Below, in pieces: positions 10,026 to 21,262 of a stretch of 46,281 bases of DNA (position 1 is the stretch's first letter; every line of letters begins with the position of its first letter). The notes under the pieces were generated by a model. The model searched no databases. It saw nothing but the letters and a program-made list of their open reading frames with translations, and was not told the DNA's origin. This DNA is from Massilia sp. ZL223. GTDB taxonomy: Bacteria > Pseudomonadota > Gammaproteobacteria > Burkholderiales > Burkholderiaceae_D. Both the position numbers and the translations under genes were made by a program. Location of the stretch: NCBI RefSeq assembly GCF_018119395.1, contig NZ_JAGPWD010000044.1, positions 1-46,281 on the forward strand, written 5' to 3'.

Positions 10026-10706
10026 TCAAGAGTCTTCACTATCGTCATCGCCCGATTTCGGCCCGGCCGGATGTTTCAATCCACGGCCCAGCAGGAAAAT
10101 TTCGGACGATTTGTCGCGGCTGGCCTTGGGTTTGACCTGTTTGACGGTGCGGAATTCCTCCCGAAACTTTTCCAGGATCTGGGTGAAGCCCATGTCTTTA
10201 AAGCACTTTACCAGTAATGCGCCACTCGGCTTCAGGTGCAATTGAGAAAACTCAATAGCCAGGTCGATCAAATGCTCCATGCGCGCCGCGTCCGCGTGCG
10301 GAATGCCGGACAGGTTGGGCGCCATGTCGGACAGCACCAGGTCGGCCTTGCGGCCGCCCAGGACTTCGTCGAGATGGTCGAGGAGTTCCTCTTCGCGGAA
10401 GTCGCCCTGGATGAAATGCACGTCGGCCACCGGCTCCATCGGCAGGATGTCGAGGCCGATGATGGTGCCGTGGATGCCGCCGCCCTCCTTGCCCGCCAGC
10501 TTGCGGCGGGTGTACTGGGCCCAGCTGCCGGGGGTGCAGCCGAGGTCGACGATGACCTGGCCCGGCTTGATCAGCTTTTCGCTTTCGTCGATTTCCTTGA
10601 GCTTGTAGGCGGCGCGGGCGCGGTAGCCCTCTTTTTGCGCCAATTTGACGTACGGATCGTTAATGTGGTCGTGCAACCAGTTTTTGTTTAATTTGTTCTT
10701 GGCCAT
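10026..10706 (-). CDS. rlmE: 23S rRNA (uridine-2'-O)-methyltransferase
   Basis: The 226-residue protein is an FtsJ/RrmJ methyltransferase that modifies the 23S rRNA A loop (U2552 in E. coli). Seen motifs are the SAM site VDLGCTPGSW and the K-D-K-E tetrad: Lys in YRARAAYKL, Asp in LSDMAPNLSG, Lys in LLVKCF and Glu in SSEIFLLGR. It is transcribed towards ftsH, as in many proteobacteria, and is divergent from yhbY with 42 bases between the start codons. The C-terminal tail is acidic (GDDDSEDS). Confidence 0.97.
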   Translation of the reverse strand: MAKNKLNKNWLHDHINDPYVKLAQKEGYRARAAYKLKEIDESEKLIKPGQVIVDLGCTPGSWAQYTRRKLAGKEGGGIHGTIIGLDILPMEPVADVHFIQGDFREEELLDHLDEVLGGRKADLVLSDMAPNLSGIPHADAARMEHLIDLAIEFSQLHLKPSGALLVKCFKDMGFTQILEKFREEFRTVKQVKPKASRDKSSEIFLLGRGLKHPAGPKSGDDDSEDS

Positions 10707-10748
10707 TCGCGTAGAATACTGCTTTTAAAGGTACTTCCAAAAAATATT

Positions 10749-11219
10749 ATGCTTAAACTCACTCCGGCCGAGCGCAGCGCACTGCGCGCGGAAGCCCATG
10801 GACTCAATCCTGTCGTCATGATCGGCGGCGAGGGCCTGACCGAAGCCGTCATGAAAGAAATCTCCTCGAGCCTGGACGCCCACGGCCTGATCAAGGTCCG
10901 CGTGTTCGGCGACGAGCGCGAGGAACGTGTCGCCATGTACGAACAGATTTGCGAGGAACTGGGCGCGGCGCCGGTCCAGCACATCGGCAAGCTGCTGGTG
11001 CTGTACCGCCCGAAGAAGGAAGCCGTCAAGGAACGCAGCGGCAAGTCGGGCCCCGGCATGCGCGAAGTCACCATCGTCAAGGCCAGCGCCAGCGGCACCA
11101 AGAAGCCGAGCGTCACCAAGGTCATGCTCAAGGGGAATGAACGCGTGACGGCGGGCGGCAACATCAAGCGCGCCAAGCCGCGTCAGACCAGTACCAAGAA
11201 AAATTCGCTGAACAAGTGA
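10749..11219 (+). CDS. yhbY: YhbY-family ribosome-associated RNA-binding protein
   Basis: The 156-residue protein has a CRM (CRS1/YhbY) domain at about residues 1-97, with LTPAERSALRAEAHGLNP and the loop VMIGGEGLTEAV. YhbY binds pre-50S ribosomal particles. This version carries a Lys/Arg/Ser/Thr-rich C-terminal extension of about 60 residues, longer than the roughly 97-residue E. coli protein and probably disordered and RNA-binding. It is divergent from rlmE, the usual arrangement, and is followed by a strong terminator. The ribosome site is weak. Confidence 0.94.
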   Translation: MLKLTPAERSALRAEAHGLNPVVMIGGEGLTEAVMKEISSSLDAHGLIKVRVFGDEREERVAMYEQICEELGAAPVQHIGKLLVLYRPKKEAVKERSGKSGPGMREVTIVKASASGTKKPSVTKVMLKGNERVTAGGNIKRAKPRQTSTKKNSLNK

Positions 11220-11221
11220 TG

Positions 11222-11247
11222 AAAACCGGGGTGACCCGGTTTTTTTT
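11222..11247 (+). terminator. Intrinsic terminator of yhbY
   Basis: AAACCGGG-GTGA-CCCGGTTT followed by an uninterrupted T run (11240-11247), starting four bases after the yhbY stop codon. Confidence 0.93.
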
Positions 11248-11300
11248 CGTCTGTCGTCAGAATGGCCGAGCTTATCGTTTCGACACGCAACCGTTAATCC

Positions 11301-11328
11301 GTCGTTCCGGCGCAGGCCGGAACCCAAG
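11301..11328 (+). repeat. REP-like palindrome, forward copy
   Basis: GTCGTTCCGGCGCAGGCCGG and the following AACCCAAG form a short palindrome (TTCCGG...CCGGAA) with asymmetric flanks. An inverted copy lies at 11400-11427, and two more copies lie at 20431-20458 and 20509-20535. Paired inverted copies are typical of REP/BIME elements. Confidence 0.75.
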
Positions 11329-11399
11329 TTCGCTGCAAACCACTTTCTTTCGCTTTCACCCTGACCGGTGCAAGCCGATAATCTCAGTATTCAAGGGAA

Positions 11400-11427
11400 T
11401 TGGGTTCCAGCCTTCGCCGGAACGACG
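11400..11427 (-). repeat. REP-like palindrome, inverted copy
   Basis: TTGGGTTCCAGCCTTCGCCG and the following GAACGACG form the reverse-oriented partner of the element at 11301-11328, 71 bases away. Together they form a BIME-like pair in the convergent gap between yhbY and the DUF4149 gene. Confidence 0.75.
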
Positions 11428-11454
11428 TGCCGGGGCAGCGGGTCAAATAGAGGC

Positions 11455-11940
11455 TCAACGGCTCTTCAGAATCAGCCAAGCCCCCAGCAAGCTCTCCACC
11501 AGATGGAACAGCTGCGACACCCCATGCATCACCGCGAACTGGGTCCAGTACGGAGACGCCCTCACCCCGCCCGCTCCCGCCAGCTCGCGCAGGTGGGCCA
11601 TGGCGGGCTGCAGCCCGACAAAGATCACCAGCGTACACGCCAGCATCGCCAGCACCAGCCAGCCCAGGAAACGCCGCCTGGCAGGCGGCAGATCAGCCGA
11701 AAACTTCAGCAGCACCAGCAACAGCATGGCGCAGGCAATCGACAGCCAGGCCTGGCGGCTCAGGAGCACCGACACGACATCGCCCGCCAGCTTGCTCGGC
11801 AGGACAGCAAACGCCGCCGGCGCCGCGATATAGCCCAGCGCCCACAGGCCGCCCGCCCACAGGCAGGCCAGCAACAGGCGCGCGCCGGCCAGGCGTCCGC
11901 CTGAACGGACTACCTGGACAGGCGCGGCGTCGGCAGCCAT
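11455..11940 (-). CDS. DUF4149 (TMEM205-like) inner-membrane protein
   Basis: The 161-residue protein has four hydrophobic segments (about 20-45, 55-78, 90-112 and 138-158) and the DUF4149 pattern LWAGGLWALGYIAAPAAFAVL. The domain is widespread in betaproteobacteria next to greA and carB, and its function is unknown. Its ATG overlaps the greA stop codon (TGATG), so it is the last gene of the carA-carB-greA operon and probably translationally coupled to greA. Confidence 0.88.
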   Translation of the reverse strand: MAADAAPVQVVRSGGRLAGARLLLACLWAGGLWALGYIAAPAAFAVLPSKLAGDVVSVLLSRQAWLSIACAMLLLVLLKFSADLPPARRRFLGWLVLAMLACTLVIFVGLQPAMAHLRELAGAGGVRASPYWTQFAVMHGVSQLFHLVESLLGAWLILKSR

Positions 11941-12413
11941 CAGACGTAGCGGACTTCCAGAATCTCGTACTCGCGCGGACCCGACGGGGCCTGCACTTCG
12001 ACCACGTCGCCGGCGTATTTACCGATCAGCGCACGGGCGATCGGCGAAGTCACCGACACCTTGTTCATCTTCAGGTCGGCTTCATCGATGCCGACGATCT
12101 GGTAGCTGACTTTCTGGCCGCTGTCCAGGTCTTCCAGGTCGACGGTCGAGGCGAACACCACGCGGCCTTCCGCGTCCAGGGTGGCCGGGTCGATGATCTG
12201 GGCAGTGCTCAGCTTGCCTTCGAGCTCGGCGATGCGGCCTTCGACGAAAGCCTGGCGCTCCTTGGCGGCATCGTACTCGGCGTTTTCGGACAGGTCGCCA
12301 TGCGAACGCGCCTCGGCGATCGCGTCGATCACGATGCGGCGCTCCTTGGTCTTAAGCTGGTGCAGTTCTTCCTTGAGAAGTTCAGCGCCGTATTTGGTCA
12401 ATGGAGTGTTCAT
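11940..12413 (-). CDS. greA: Transcription elongation factor GreA
   Basis: The 157-residue protein has the standard length and layout: an N-terminal coiled-coil hairpin with ARSHGDLSENAEYDAAKERQ, whose acidic tip acts in the RNA polymerase secondary channel, and a C-terminal FKBP-like domain (VSVTSPIARALIGK). GreA stimulates transcript cleavage in backtracked RNA polymerase. I chose ATG 12413 (MNTPLTKYG), which matches the usual N-terminus, rather than a TTG 15 bases upstream. It lies downstream of carB, separated by a hairpin. Confidence 0.97.
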   Translation of the reverse strand: MNTPLTKYGAELLKEELHQLKTKERRIVIDAIAEARSHGDLSENAEYDAAKERQAFVEGRIAELEGKLSTAQIIDPATLDAEGRVVFASTVDLEDLDSGQKVSYQIVGIDEADLKMNKVSVTSPIARALIGKYAGDVVEVQAPSGPREYEILEVRYV

Positions 12414-12460
12414 GGTCTTCTGTTTCAATCGTTAGAGGCCCATACCCGCCACTCAAAGTG

Positions 12461-12509
12461 AAAACCACAGAGGCACACGGCGCACGGCCGCGCGAGCTCT
12501 GTGGTTTTA
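12461..12509 (-). terminator. Hairpin between carB and greA
   Basis: AAAACCACAGAG and CTCTGTGGTTTT form a 12-base-pair stem around a GC-rich 25-base loop. T runs flank it in both directions, so it can work as a terminator on either strand. It sits just past the carB stop and would set carAB apart from greA, or allow partial read-through. Confidence 0.7.
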
Positions 12510-12534
12510 TTCTGAAGCGGGTACTACTTGCCGC

Positions 12535-15757
<3,223 letters not shown>

Positions 15758-15765
<8 letters not shown>

Positions 15766-16948
15766 TTACTTTTTCCTCTGCATTTATTTCTTCTCCACGG
15801 GCTTGCATCAGGCTGATGAAGCGGTCAAACAGATAGGCGACGTCGGTCGGGCCGGGCGAGGCTTCCGGGTGGCCCTGGAAGCAGAAGGCCGGCTTATCTA
15901 GGCGCTCGAAGCCCTGCAGCGAGCCGTCGAACAGCGACACGTGGGTCACGCGGCAGTTGGCCGGGAGGGTTTCCGGGTCGACGGCGAAGCCGTGGTTCTG
16001 CGAGGTGATCAGGACCTTCTTCGAATCGAGGTCCTGCACCGGGTGGTTCGCGCCGTGGTGGCCGAACTTCATCTTCATCGTCTTGGCGCCCGAGGCCAGG
16101 GCCATGATCTGGTGGCCCAGGCAGATGCCGAAGGTCGGGATGCCCTTCTCGATCAGTTCGCGCGAAGCCTTGATGGCGTAGTCGCAGGGTTCCGGGTCGC
16201 CGGGGCCGTTGGCCAGGAAGATGCCGTCCGGGTTCAGCGCCAGCGCGTCTTCGGCGGTGGCTTGCGCCGGCAGCACGGTAACCTTGCAGCCGCGCTCGGC
16301 CAGCATGCGCAGGATGTTGCGCTTGACGCCGTAGTCGAAGGCGACCACGTGGTATTGGGGATTCTCTTGCTTGCCGAAGCCCTGGCCCAGCTTCCACTCG
16401 GTCTCAAGGAATTCGTACGGCTCTTTCACCGAGACCACCTTGGCCAGGTCCATGCCCGCCAGGCCCGGGAAGGAGCGCGCCAGTTCCAGCGCCTGGGCGG
16501 TGGACGGCTCCGCGCCTGCGCTGCCGGTCAGGATGGCGCCCGCTTGCGCGCCCTTTTCGCGCAGGATGCGGGTCAGCTTGCGGGTGTCGATGCCGGCGAT
16601 GGCCACGACGTTTTCCTGCTTCAGGTAGTCCGACAGCGATTGGGTGGAACGGAAATTCGAGGCCAGCAGCGGCAGGTCGCGGATGATCAGGCCGGCGGCG
16701 TGGACTTTGGAGGCTTCCACGTCGGCAGGGTTGACGCCGTAGTTGCCGATGTGCGGATACGTCAGGGTGACGATCTGACGCGAATAGCTGGGGTCGGTGA
16801 GGATTTCCTGGTAGCCGGTGATCGCGGTGTTAAACACCACTTCGCCGGTCGTATGGCCGACTGCGCCAATGGAATATCCTTTGAAAATCGTTCCGTCTGC
16901 GAGAGCCAGGACGGCTGGGACGGCTGGGCCAGAAAAAAATGGCGGCAA
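15758..16948 (-). CDS. carA: Carbamoyl-phosphate synthase small (glutaminase) subunit
   Basis: The 396-residue protein has the N-terminal CPSase domain (ALADGTIFKGYSIG, TGYQEILTDPSY) and a class I glutamine amidotransferase domain with nucleophile Cys in FGICLGHQIM and the His/Glu pair in GHPEASPGP. It supplies ammonia to CarB. The start is a TTG at 16948, giving MPPFFSGPAV. GGGAG lies six bases upstream and no ATG fits. The ribosome site overlaps a seven-base-pair hairpin. A consensus-like promoter lies about 155 bases upstream, leaving a leader of roughly 145 bases. Confidence 0.97.
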
Positions 16949-16949
16949 G

Positions 16950-16971
16950 GGTAACTCCCAATAAAGTTACC
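16950..16971 (-). promoter_or_regulatory. Hairpin over the carA ribosome-binding site
   Basis: GGTAACT (16950-16956) and AGTTACC (16965-16971) are exact complements with an eight-base loop. The Shine-Dalgarno GGGAG of carA (minus strand, 16955-16959) falls at the loop/stem junction, two bases from the TTG start. Folding could limit carA translation. Regulatory use is an inference. Confidence 0.4.
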
Positions 16972-17101
16972 GTAGCTGCGCCACGTCAGACCGACATCCA
17001 ATGGTCCTGGGCAGGTGTGTGTCGCCAGGGCTTGGAGGCCAAGTTGAATGAGGGATGGTGGGTAGTCGCTACGGCTGATGTGTGAATGGTTAAACTTCCA
17101 A

Positions 17102-17130
17102 ATTATAGCGCGAATCGCCCTCTTCGGCAA
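17102..17130 (-). promoter_or_regulatory. Sigma70 promoter of carAB
   Basis: On the minus strand, TTGCCG (17125-17130) and a perfect TATAAT (17102-17107) are separated by 17 bases. Transcription would begin near 17095, leaving a leader of about 145 bases before carA. No Pho-type or ArgR-like site was recognised with confidence. Confidence 0.8.
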
Positions 17131-17235
17131 TGCAGCAATTTTATAAAAATGCGGCCGAATTCGACGCCGCGGTGGCCGAAACCGTCCAGAAACGCTGCAT
17201 TTGCTGCCTGCGCGCAATAAACACGCTAAAACGAA

Positions 17236-17257
17236 AAAGGCGCCCGCAGGCGCCTTT
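17236..17257 (-). terminator. Terminator after the GlcG/HbpS gene
   Basis: AAAGGCGCC-CGCA-GGCGCCTTT, a perfect nine-base-pair stem, followed on the minus strand by a T run (TTTTTCG). It begins 20 bases past the stop of the gene at 17278-17685 and insulates it from the carA promoter. Confidence 0.88.
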
Positions 17258-17277
17258 CGATTGCCGGCGAGCTCGGC

Positions 17278-17685
17278 TCAGACGCCCAGCGCCGCGATGC
17301 CTGCCTTGGCGATCAGGACATCCTCGGTCGACTTCACGCCCGACACGCCGACGGCGCCGATCACGTGGCCATCCACGATGACGGGCACGCCGCCCTCGAG
17401 CATGCCCTCGATGGCCGGAGCGCTCAGGAAGGAGATGCGGCCGTTGTTGATCAGGTCTTCATAGATCTTCGATTCGCGGCGGCCCAGCGCGGCGGTGTGC
17501 GCCTTGGCCGGGGAAATATGCGAGGAGATCGGCGGCGCGCCATCCAGGCGCTGCAGCCACAGCAGGTGGCCGCCGTCGTCGACGATGGAAATGGTCACCG
17601 CCCAGTTGTTGCGCAGGGCTTCCGCTTCGGCCGCGGCCGCGATGGTCTTGACGTCGGCGAGGGTCAGGTAAGGTTTGGTGTTCAT
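17278..17685 (-). CDS. GlcG/HbpS-family (heme-degrading-like) protein
   Basis: The 135-residue protein has the family core: LTLADVKTIAAAAEAEA, VTISIVDDGGHLLWLQRLDGA, and the C-terminal GGVPVIVDGHVIGAVGVSG. The fold is known from HbpS, an extracellular heme-binding sensor component, and from GlcG of glycolate loci, whose role is unclear. No signal peptide is visible, so this copy is probably cytosolic. AAGGA five bases before the ATG supports the start. It follows the patatin gene by 14 bases and is likely cotranscribed with it. Ligand unknown. Confidence 0.9.
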   Translation of the reverse strand: MNTKPYLTLADVKTIAAAAEAEALRNNWAVTISIVDDGGHLLWLQRLDGAPPISSHISPAKAHTAALGRRESKIYEDLINNGRISFLSAPAIEGMLEGGVPVIVDGHVIGAVGVSGVKSTEDVLIAKAGIAALGV

Positions 17686-17699
17686 GAGGGTCCTTGTTG

Positions 17700-18617
17700 T
17701 TATGGCTGCTGCTTGGCCTTGAGCTTGGCCTTGAGTTGCGACATGACGCTGGCCGCGGCCTGCTCGCCCGCCAGGATGGCGAGGTTGCGGCTGTTGAAGT
17801 CGGCCGAGCCCATGTTGCCGAGGGCCGGCGTGATGACGATGTCGGCTTCCTTCAGCTCGTAGTGGTTCAGGCGCTGGCCCATGATGCTGAAGGTCTGCAT
17901 CAGGACGTCGAGCGAGCTGGCGGTGGCCGCGCCCTCGGTCTGGCTGGAGATGTTGACCGCGATGATGAAGTCGGCGCCCATCTCGCGCACGAAACGCACC
18001 GGCACCGGCGCCACCAGGCCGCCGTCGACGTAGGTCTTGCCGCCGATGCTCACCGGCTGGAACACGCTCGGCACGGCGCTCGAGGCGCGCACCGCCATGC
18101 CGGTATTGCCGCGATTGAACAGGATCGGCTGGCCGGACTTGAGGTCGGTCGCCACGGCGCCGAAGCGGATCTTCAGCTTCTCCATCGGCACGTTGCTCAC
18201 CGCCTTGTTCACGTAGCTCTGCAGCGCTTCGCCCTTCAGGACGCCCGACGAGCGGTTGAAGAACGGCAGGGCCCAGTCGGAGATCGTCGCCTCGTCCATC
18301 TGGAGGGCGGTCTTCTGCAGCGCGAAGCCGTTCAGGCCGGAGGCGTAGAGTGCGCCGACCACCGAGCCGGCCGAGGTGCCGACCACGATCTCGGGCACGA
18401 TGCCCTGGGCTTCGAGGGCCTTGATGACGCCGATGTGGGCGAAGCCGCGTGCGGCGCCGCCGCCGAGGGCGAGGCCGATCTTGATCTTCTTGGGAGGCAG
18501 CGGCGCCGCCTGGGCGACCGGCGCTGCGGGCGCGGTCGGTGGCGTGGTCGGAGTGCTGCCGCAAGCGGCGAGCAGCAATGCGGCGCAGGCGATGAGGGAA
18601 GTACGACGAGAGAACAT
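17700..18617 (-). CDS. Patatin-like phospholipase lipoprotein
   Basis: The 305-residue protein starts with a lipoprotein signal (LLLAAC, lipidated Cys19) and a Pro/Ala-rich linker. The patatin domain shows the oxyanion loop GGGAARG (about 52-58), nucleophile Ser82 in GTSAG and catalytic Asp198 in VDGG. These are the residues of an active Ser-Asp lipid acyl hydrolase, probably on the periplasmic face of an envelope membrane. It resembles the RssA/YjjU-type bacterial patatins. It heads a short unit with the GlcG/HbpS gene. The substrate is not known. Confidence 0.94.
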   Translation of the reverse strand: MFSRRTSLIACAALLLAACGSTPTTPPTAPAAPVAQAAPLPPKKIKIGLALGGGAARGFAHIGVIKALEAQGIVPEIVVGTSAGSVVGALYASGLNGFALQKTALQMDEATISDWALPFFNRSSGVLKGEALQSYVNKAVSNVPMEKLKIRFGAVATDLKSGQPILFNRGNTGMAVRASSAVPSVFQPVSIGGKTYVDGGLVAPVPVRFVREMGADFIIAVNISSQTEGAATASSLDVLMQTFSIMGQRLNHYELKEADIVITPALGNMGSADFNSRNLAILAGEQAAASVMSQLKAKLKAKQQP

Positions 18618-18700
18618 AAACGGTGCCGAAAAGAACGAGGCCAGATTGTACCCCGACCAGTCCCCAAGGGCACGCCCCCACTCCCCTTCCCCAACAATGA

Positions 18701-18759
18701 GGGTCAGAGTCGAATTGCTGGGAAATTCTCAAATATTTCCTGCAATTCGACTCTGACCC
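18701..18759. repeat. Long palindromic repeat, copy 1
   Basis: The arms GGGTCAGAGTCGAATTGC and its exact complement (18 bases each) enclose about 23 bases with a smaller inner GGAAAT/ATTTCC pairing. It lies 84 bases upstream of the patatin start. Two further copies are at 18796-18855 and 18988-19047. Confidence 0.88.
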
Positions 18760-18795
18760 CATTTGCCAGATAGATCTAGCCCCCACGACAAATTG

Positions 18796-18855
18796 GGGTC
18801 AGAGTCGAATTGTTTGGCAACTTTGGAAAATTTCCCAACAATTTGACTCTGACCC
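18796..18855. repeat. Long palindromic repeat, copy 2
   Basis: The 60-base palindrome has outer arms GGGTCAGAGTCGAATTGT against ACAATTTGACTCTGACCC (one G:T-type mismatch), with the inner stem TGGAAAATTTCCCA partly paired. The flanking AATT on both sides extends the symmetry to about 70 bases. Same family as the copies at 18701 and 18988. Confidence 0.88.
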
Positions 18856-18987
18856 TAATTAGTTTTTGCCTGCTTCATAGGCAGTTGTGCAAGTGGGCAA
18901 TGGATTGGGCGGCTGCGCAGCCGTGTGCAAGCTCTGGGTGCCGGACTCGAGCAGCAAGCCTGCCGAAAAACGCAGCCTTCACAATGA

Positions 18988-19047
18988 GGGTCAGAGTCGA
19001 CTTGTTGGGAAATTTAACAATCTTTCCCGATAATTCGACTCTGACCC
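18988..19047. repeat. Long palindromic repeat, copy 3
   Basis: The 60-base palindrome has outer arms GGGTCAGAGTCGACTTGT and ATAATTCGACTCTGACCC and an inner GGGAAA/TTTCCC stem. It ends 12 bases from the phoR stop, so it may mark or protect the 3' end of the pst-pho transcript. The 132 bases between copies 2 and 3 hold no recognisable gene. Confidence 0.87.
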
Positions 19048-19059
19048 TAATTAAGGGTG

Positions 19060-20352
19060 TTAGCCAGGGAGCGTGGTATTGGGGAGCGCGGCGGTGAAGG
19101 TGCTGCCTCGTCCCGGCTCCGAGGCGATCGACAAGCGCCCACCGTGGCGCAGCAGGACATGCTTGACGATGGCCAGCCCCAGGCCGGTGCCCTGGGTATC
19201 GCGCGAGCGGCTCTTGTCGACACGGTAGAAGCGCTCGGTCAGGCGCGGGATGTGCGAAGGCTCGATCCCGATGCCGCAATCGGTCACCTGGAAGCGAAGG
19301 TCGTCCTCGCCGCGCATCCAGCGCAGGCGGATCGTGCCGCCGCCCGGCGAGTAGCGCACCGCGTTCGAGGCCAGGTTGGCGAAGGCGCTGCGCAGCTCTT
19401 CCGGGCTGCCCATCACGTCGGGGCCGTCCACCCTCACCTCGATCTCGTGCCGGCCATTCGACAAGGCGCGCGCCTCCTCCGCCACCGATTCGACCATCGC
19501 CTTCATGTCGACGCGCTCGCGCCGCAGCGGGAATTCGTCGGATTCCAGGCGCGACAGGGTCAGCATGTCCTGGATCAGGCGCTGCATGCGCTGGGCCTGC
19601 TCGGTCATCAGCTTCAGGTGCGTGGTGCGCGTGGCCACGTCCAGGCCGGGGTCGGACATCGCGATCTCGAGGAAGCCGACGATCACCGTCAGCGGCGTAC
19701 GCAGCTCGTGCGAGGCGTTGGCGATGAAGTCGCGCCGCATCGCTTCGATGCGCTCGGTGTCGGTGGCGTCGTGCGTCACCAGGATCTGGCGCCGGTTTTC
19801 GAAGGGGATGATGCGGCATTCGAGCTTGCGGCCGCGGAAGGACAGGGTCAACGGCTGCTCGTAGCGGCCCAGGACGATGTAGTCGATGAAGTCCGGATGG
19901 CGCACCAGGTTGGTCACGCGCAGGCCCTTGTCGCGCTCCATGGTCAGGCCCAGGTGGCGCTCGGCGGCGCCGTTGCACCATTCGAGGAACAGGACGTCGT
20001 CCATGATCGCCACGCCTTCCGGCAGCAGCTGCATGGCCTGGCGGAAGCGCGCCAGCCATTCCGAGAGTTCGGCCTGGTTGCGCTCGTCCTCGCGGCGCAG
20101 GCGGTACAGGCGGGCGAAGACGTCGGTCCAGGCGCCCCAGCCGTCAGGGAGGCGGGAGCTGTGGGGTTCGTTCAGCCACTCGCCCAGCTCGTACAGGTAG
20201 GAGAGCTGGACGAAGAATGCGACCACGACGCCGGCCAGCGCCACGGCCAGGCCGGGGACGGGGCCAAACCACCACCAGCACATGCCGGCGGCGGCGAATA
20301 CGAGGCTGAGGCGCAGGAGCGCCGGGACCCAGAACAGGATTTTGGGGTTCAT
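19060..20352 (-). CDS. phoR: Phosphate regulon sensor histidine kinase PhoR
   Basis: The 430-residue protein has two adjacent N-terminal membrane segments (about 5-27 and 33-53), a cytosolic PAS region (about 100-195), a HisKA domain with phospho-acceptor His215 in NASHELRTPL, and a HATPase domain with NLASNAVRYSPGGG and the G boxes DCGIGI and GTGLGLAIV. It lacks a large periplasmic sensor, as is usual for PhoR, which reads PstSCAB/PhoU status. The start at ATG 20352 (MNPKILFWV) matches the membrane segment; the upstream frame looks non-coding. It is the last gene of the pst-pho operon. Confidence 0.95.
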   Translation of the reverse strand: MNPKILFWVPALLRLSLVFAAAGMCWWWFGPVPGLAVALAGVVVAFFVQLSYLYELGEWLNEPHSSRLPDGWGAWTDVFARLYRLRREDERNQAELSEWLARFRQAMQLLPEGVAIMDDVLFLEWCNGAAERHLGLTMERDKGLRVTNLVRHPDFIDYIVLGRYEQPLTLSFRGRKLECRIIPFENRRQILVTHDATDTERIEAMRRDFIANASHELRTPLTVIVGFLEIAMSDPGLDVATRTTHLKLMTEQAQRMQRLIQDMLTLSRLESDEFPLRRERVDMKAMVESVAEEARALSNGRHEIEVRVDGPDVMGSPEELRSAFANLASNAVRYSPGGGTIRLRWMRGEDDLRFQVTDCGIGIEPSHIPRLTERFYRVDKSRSRDTQGTGLGLAIVKHVLLRHGGRLSIASEPGRGSTFTAALPNTTLPG

Positions 20353-20430
20353 CGCGGGGTTCGGAAAATCGTTATTGTGGGCGATGTTGAGGGGTTGTGT
20401 TGCAAGGGACGATGCGGCGATCACGCAAAC

Positions 20431-20458
20431 TTGGGTCCCGGCCTTCGCCGGGATGACG
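20431..20458 (-). repeat. REP-like palindrome, inverted copy
   Basis: TTGGGTCCCGGCCTTCGCCG and the following GGATGACG match the inverted form of the elements at 11301 and 11400. It lies in the gap between the phoB stop and the phoR start. Confidence 0.72.
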
Positions 20459-20508
20459 TGCGTAAGCTGCGTGCCACCCCATTTGCCGTCAGCTCGCTAC
20501 GTTGGAAC

Positions 20509-20535
20509 GTCGTTCCGGCGAAGGCCGGAACCTTA
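20509..20535 (+). repeat. REP-like palindrome, forward copy
   Basis: GTCGTTCCGGCGAAGGCCGG and the following AACCTTA form the forward partner of the element at 20431-20458, 50 bases apart. The pair forms a BIME-like unit inside the pst-pho operon between phoB and phoR. Confidence 0.75.
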
Positions 20536-20573
20536 GTTCTATGAGCAGATTGCGCACCCCGCCTTGCAGCACC

Positions 20574-21260
<687 letters not shown>

Positions 21261-21262
21261 CG

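Noticed and set aside
17278..18786. A 502-codon minus-strand frame ending in the GlcG/HbpS protein
   Set aside because: Its upstream part is an out-of-frame reading of the patatin gene. The real start is ATG 17685 with a good ribosome site.
18701..19047. CRISPR-like array
   Set aside because: Only three units with unequal spacing, each a palindrome of 60 bases, with no cas genes. Palindromic mobile repeats fit better.
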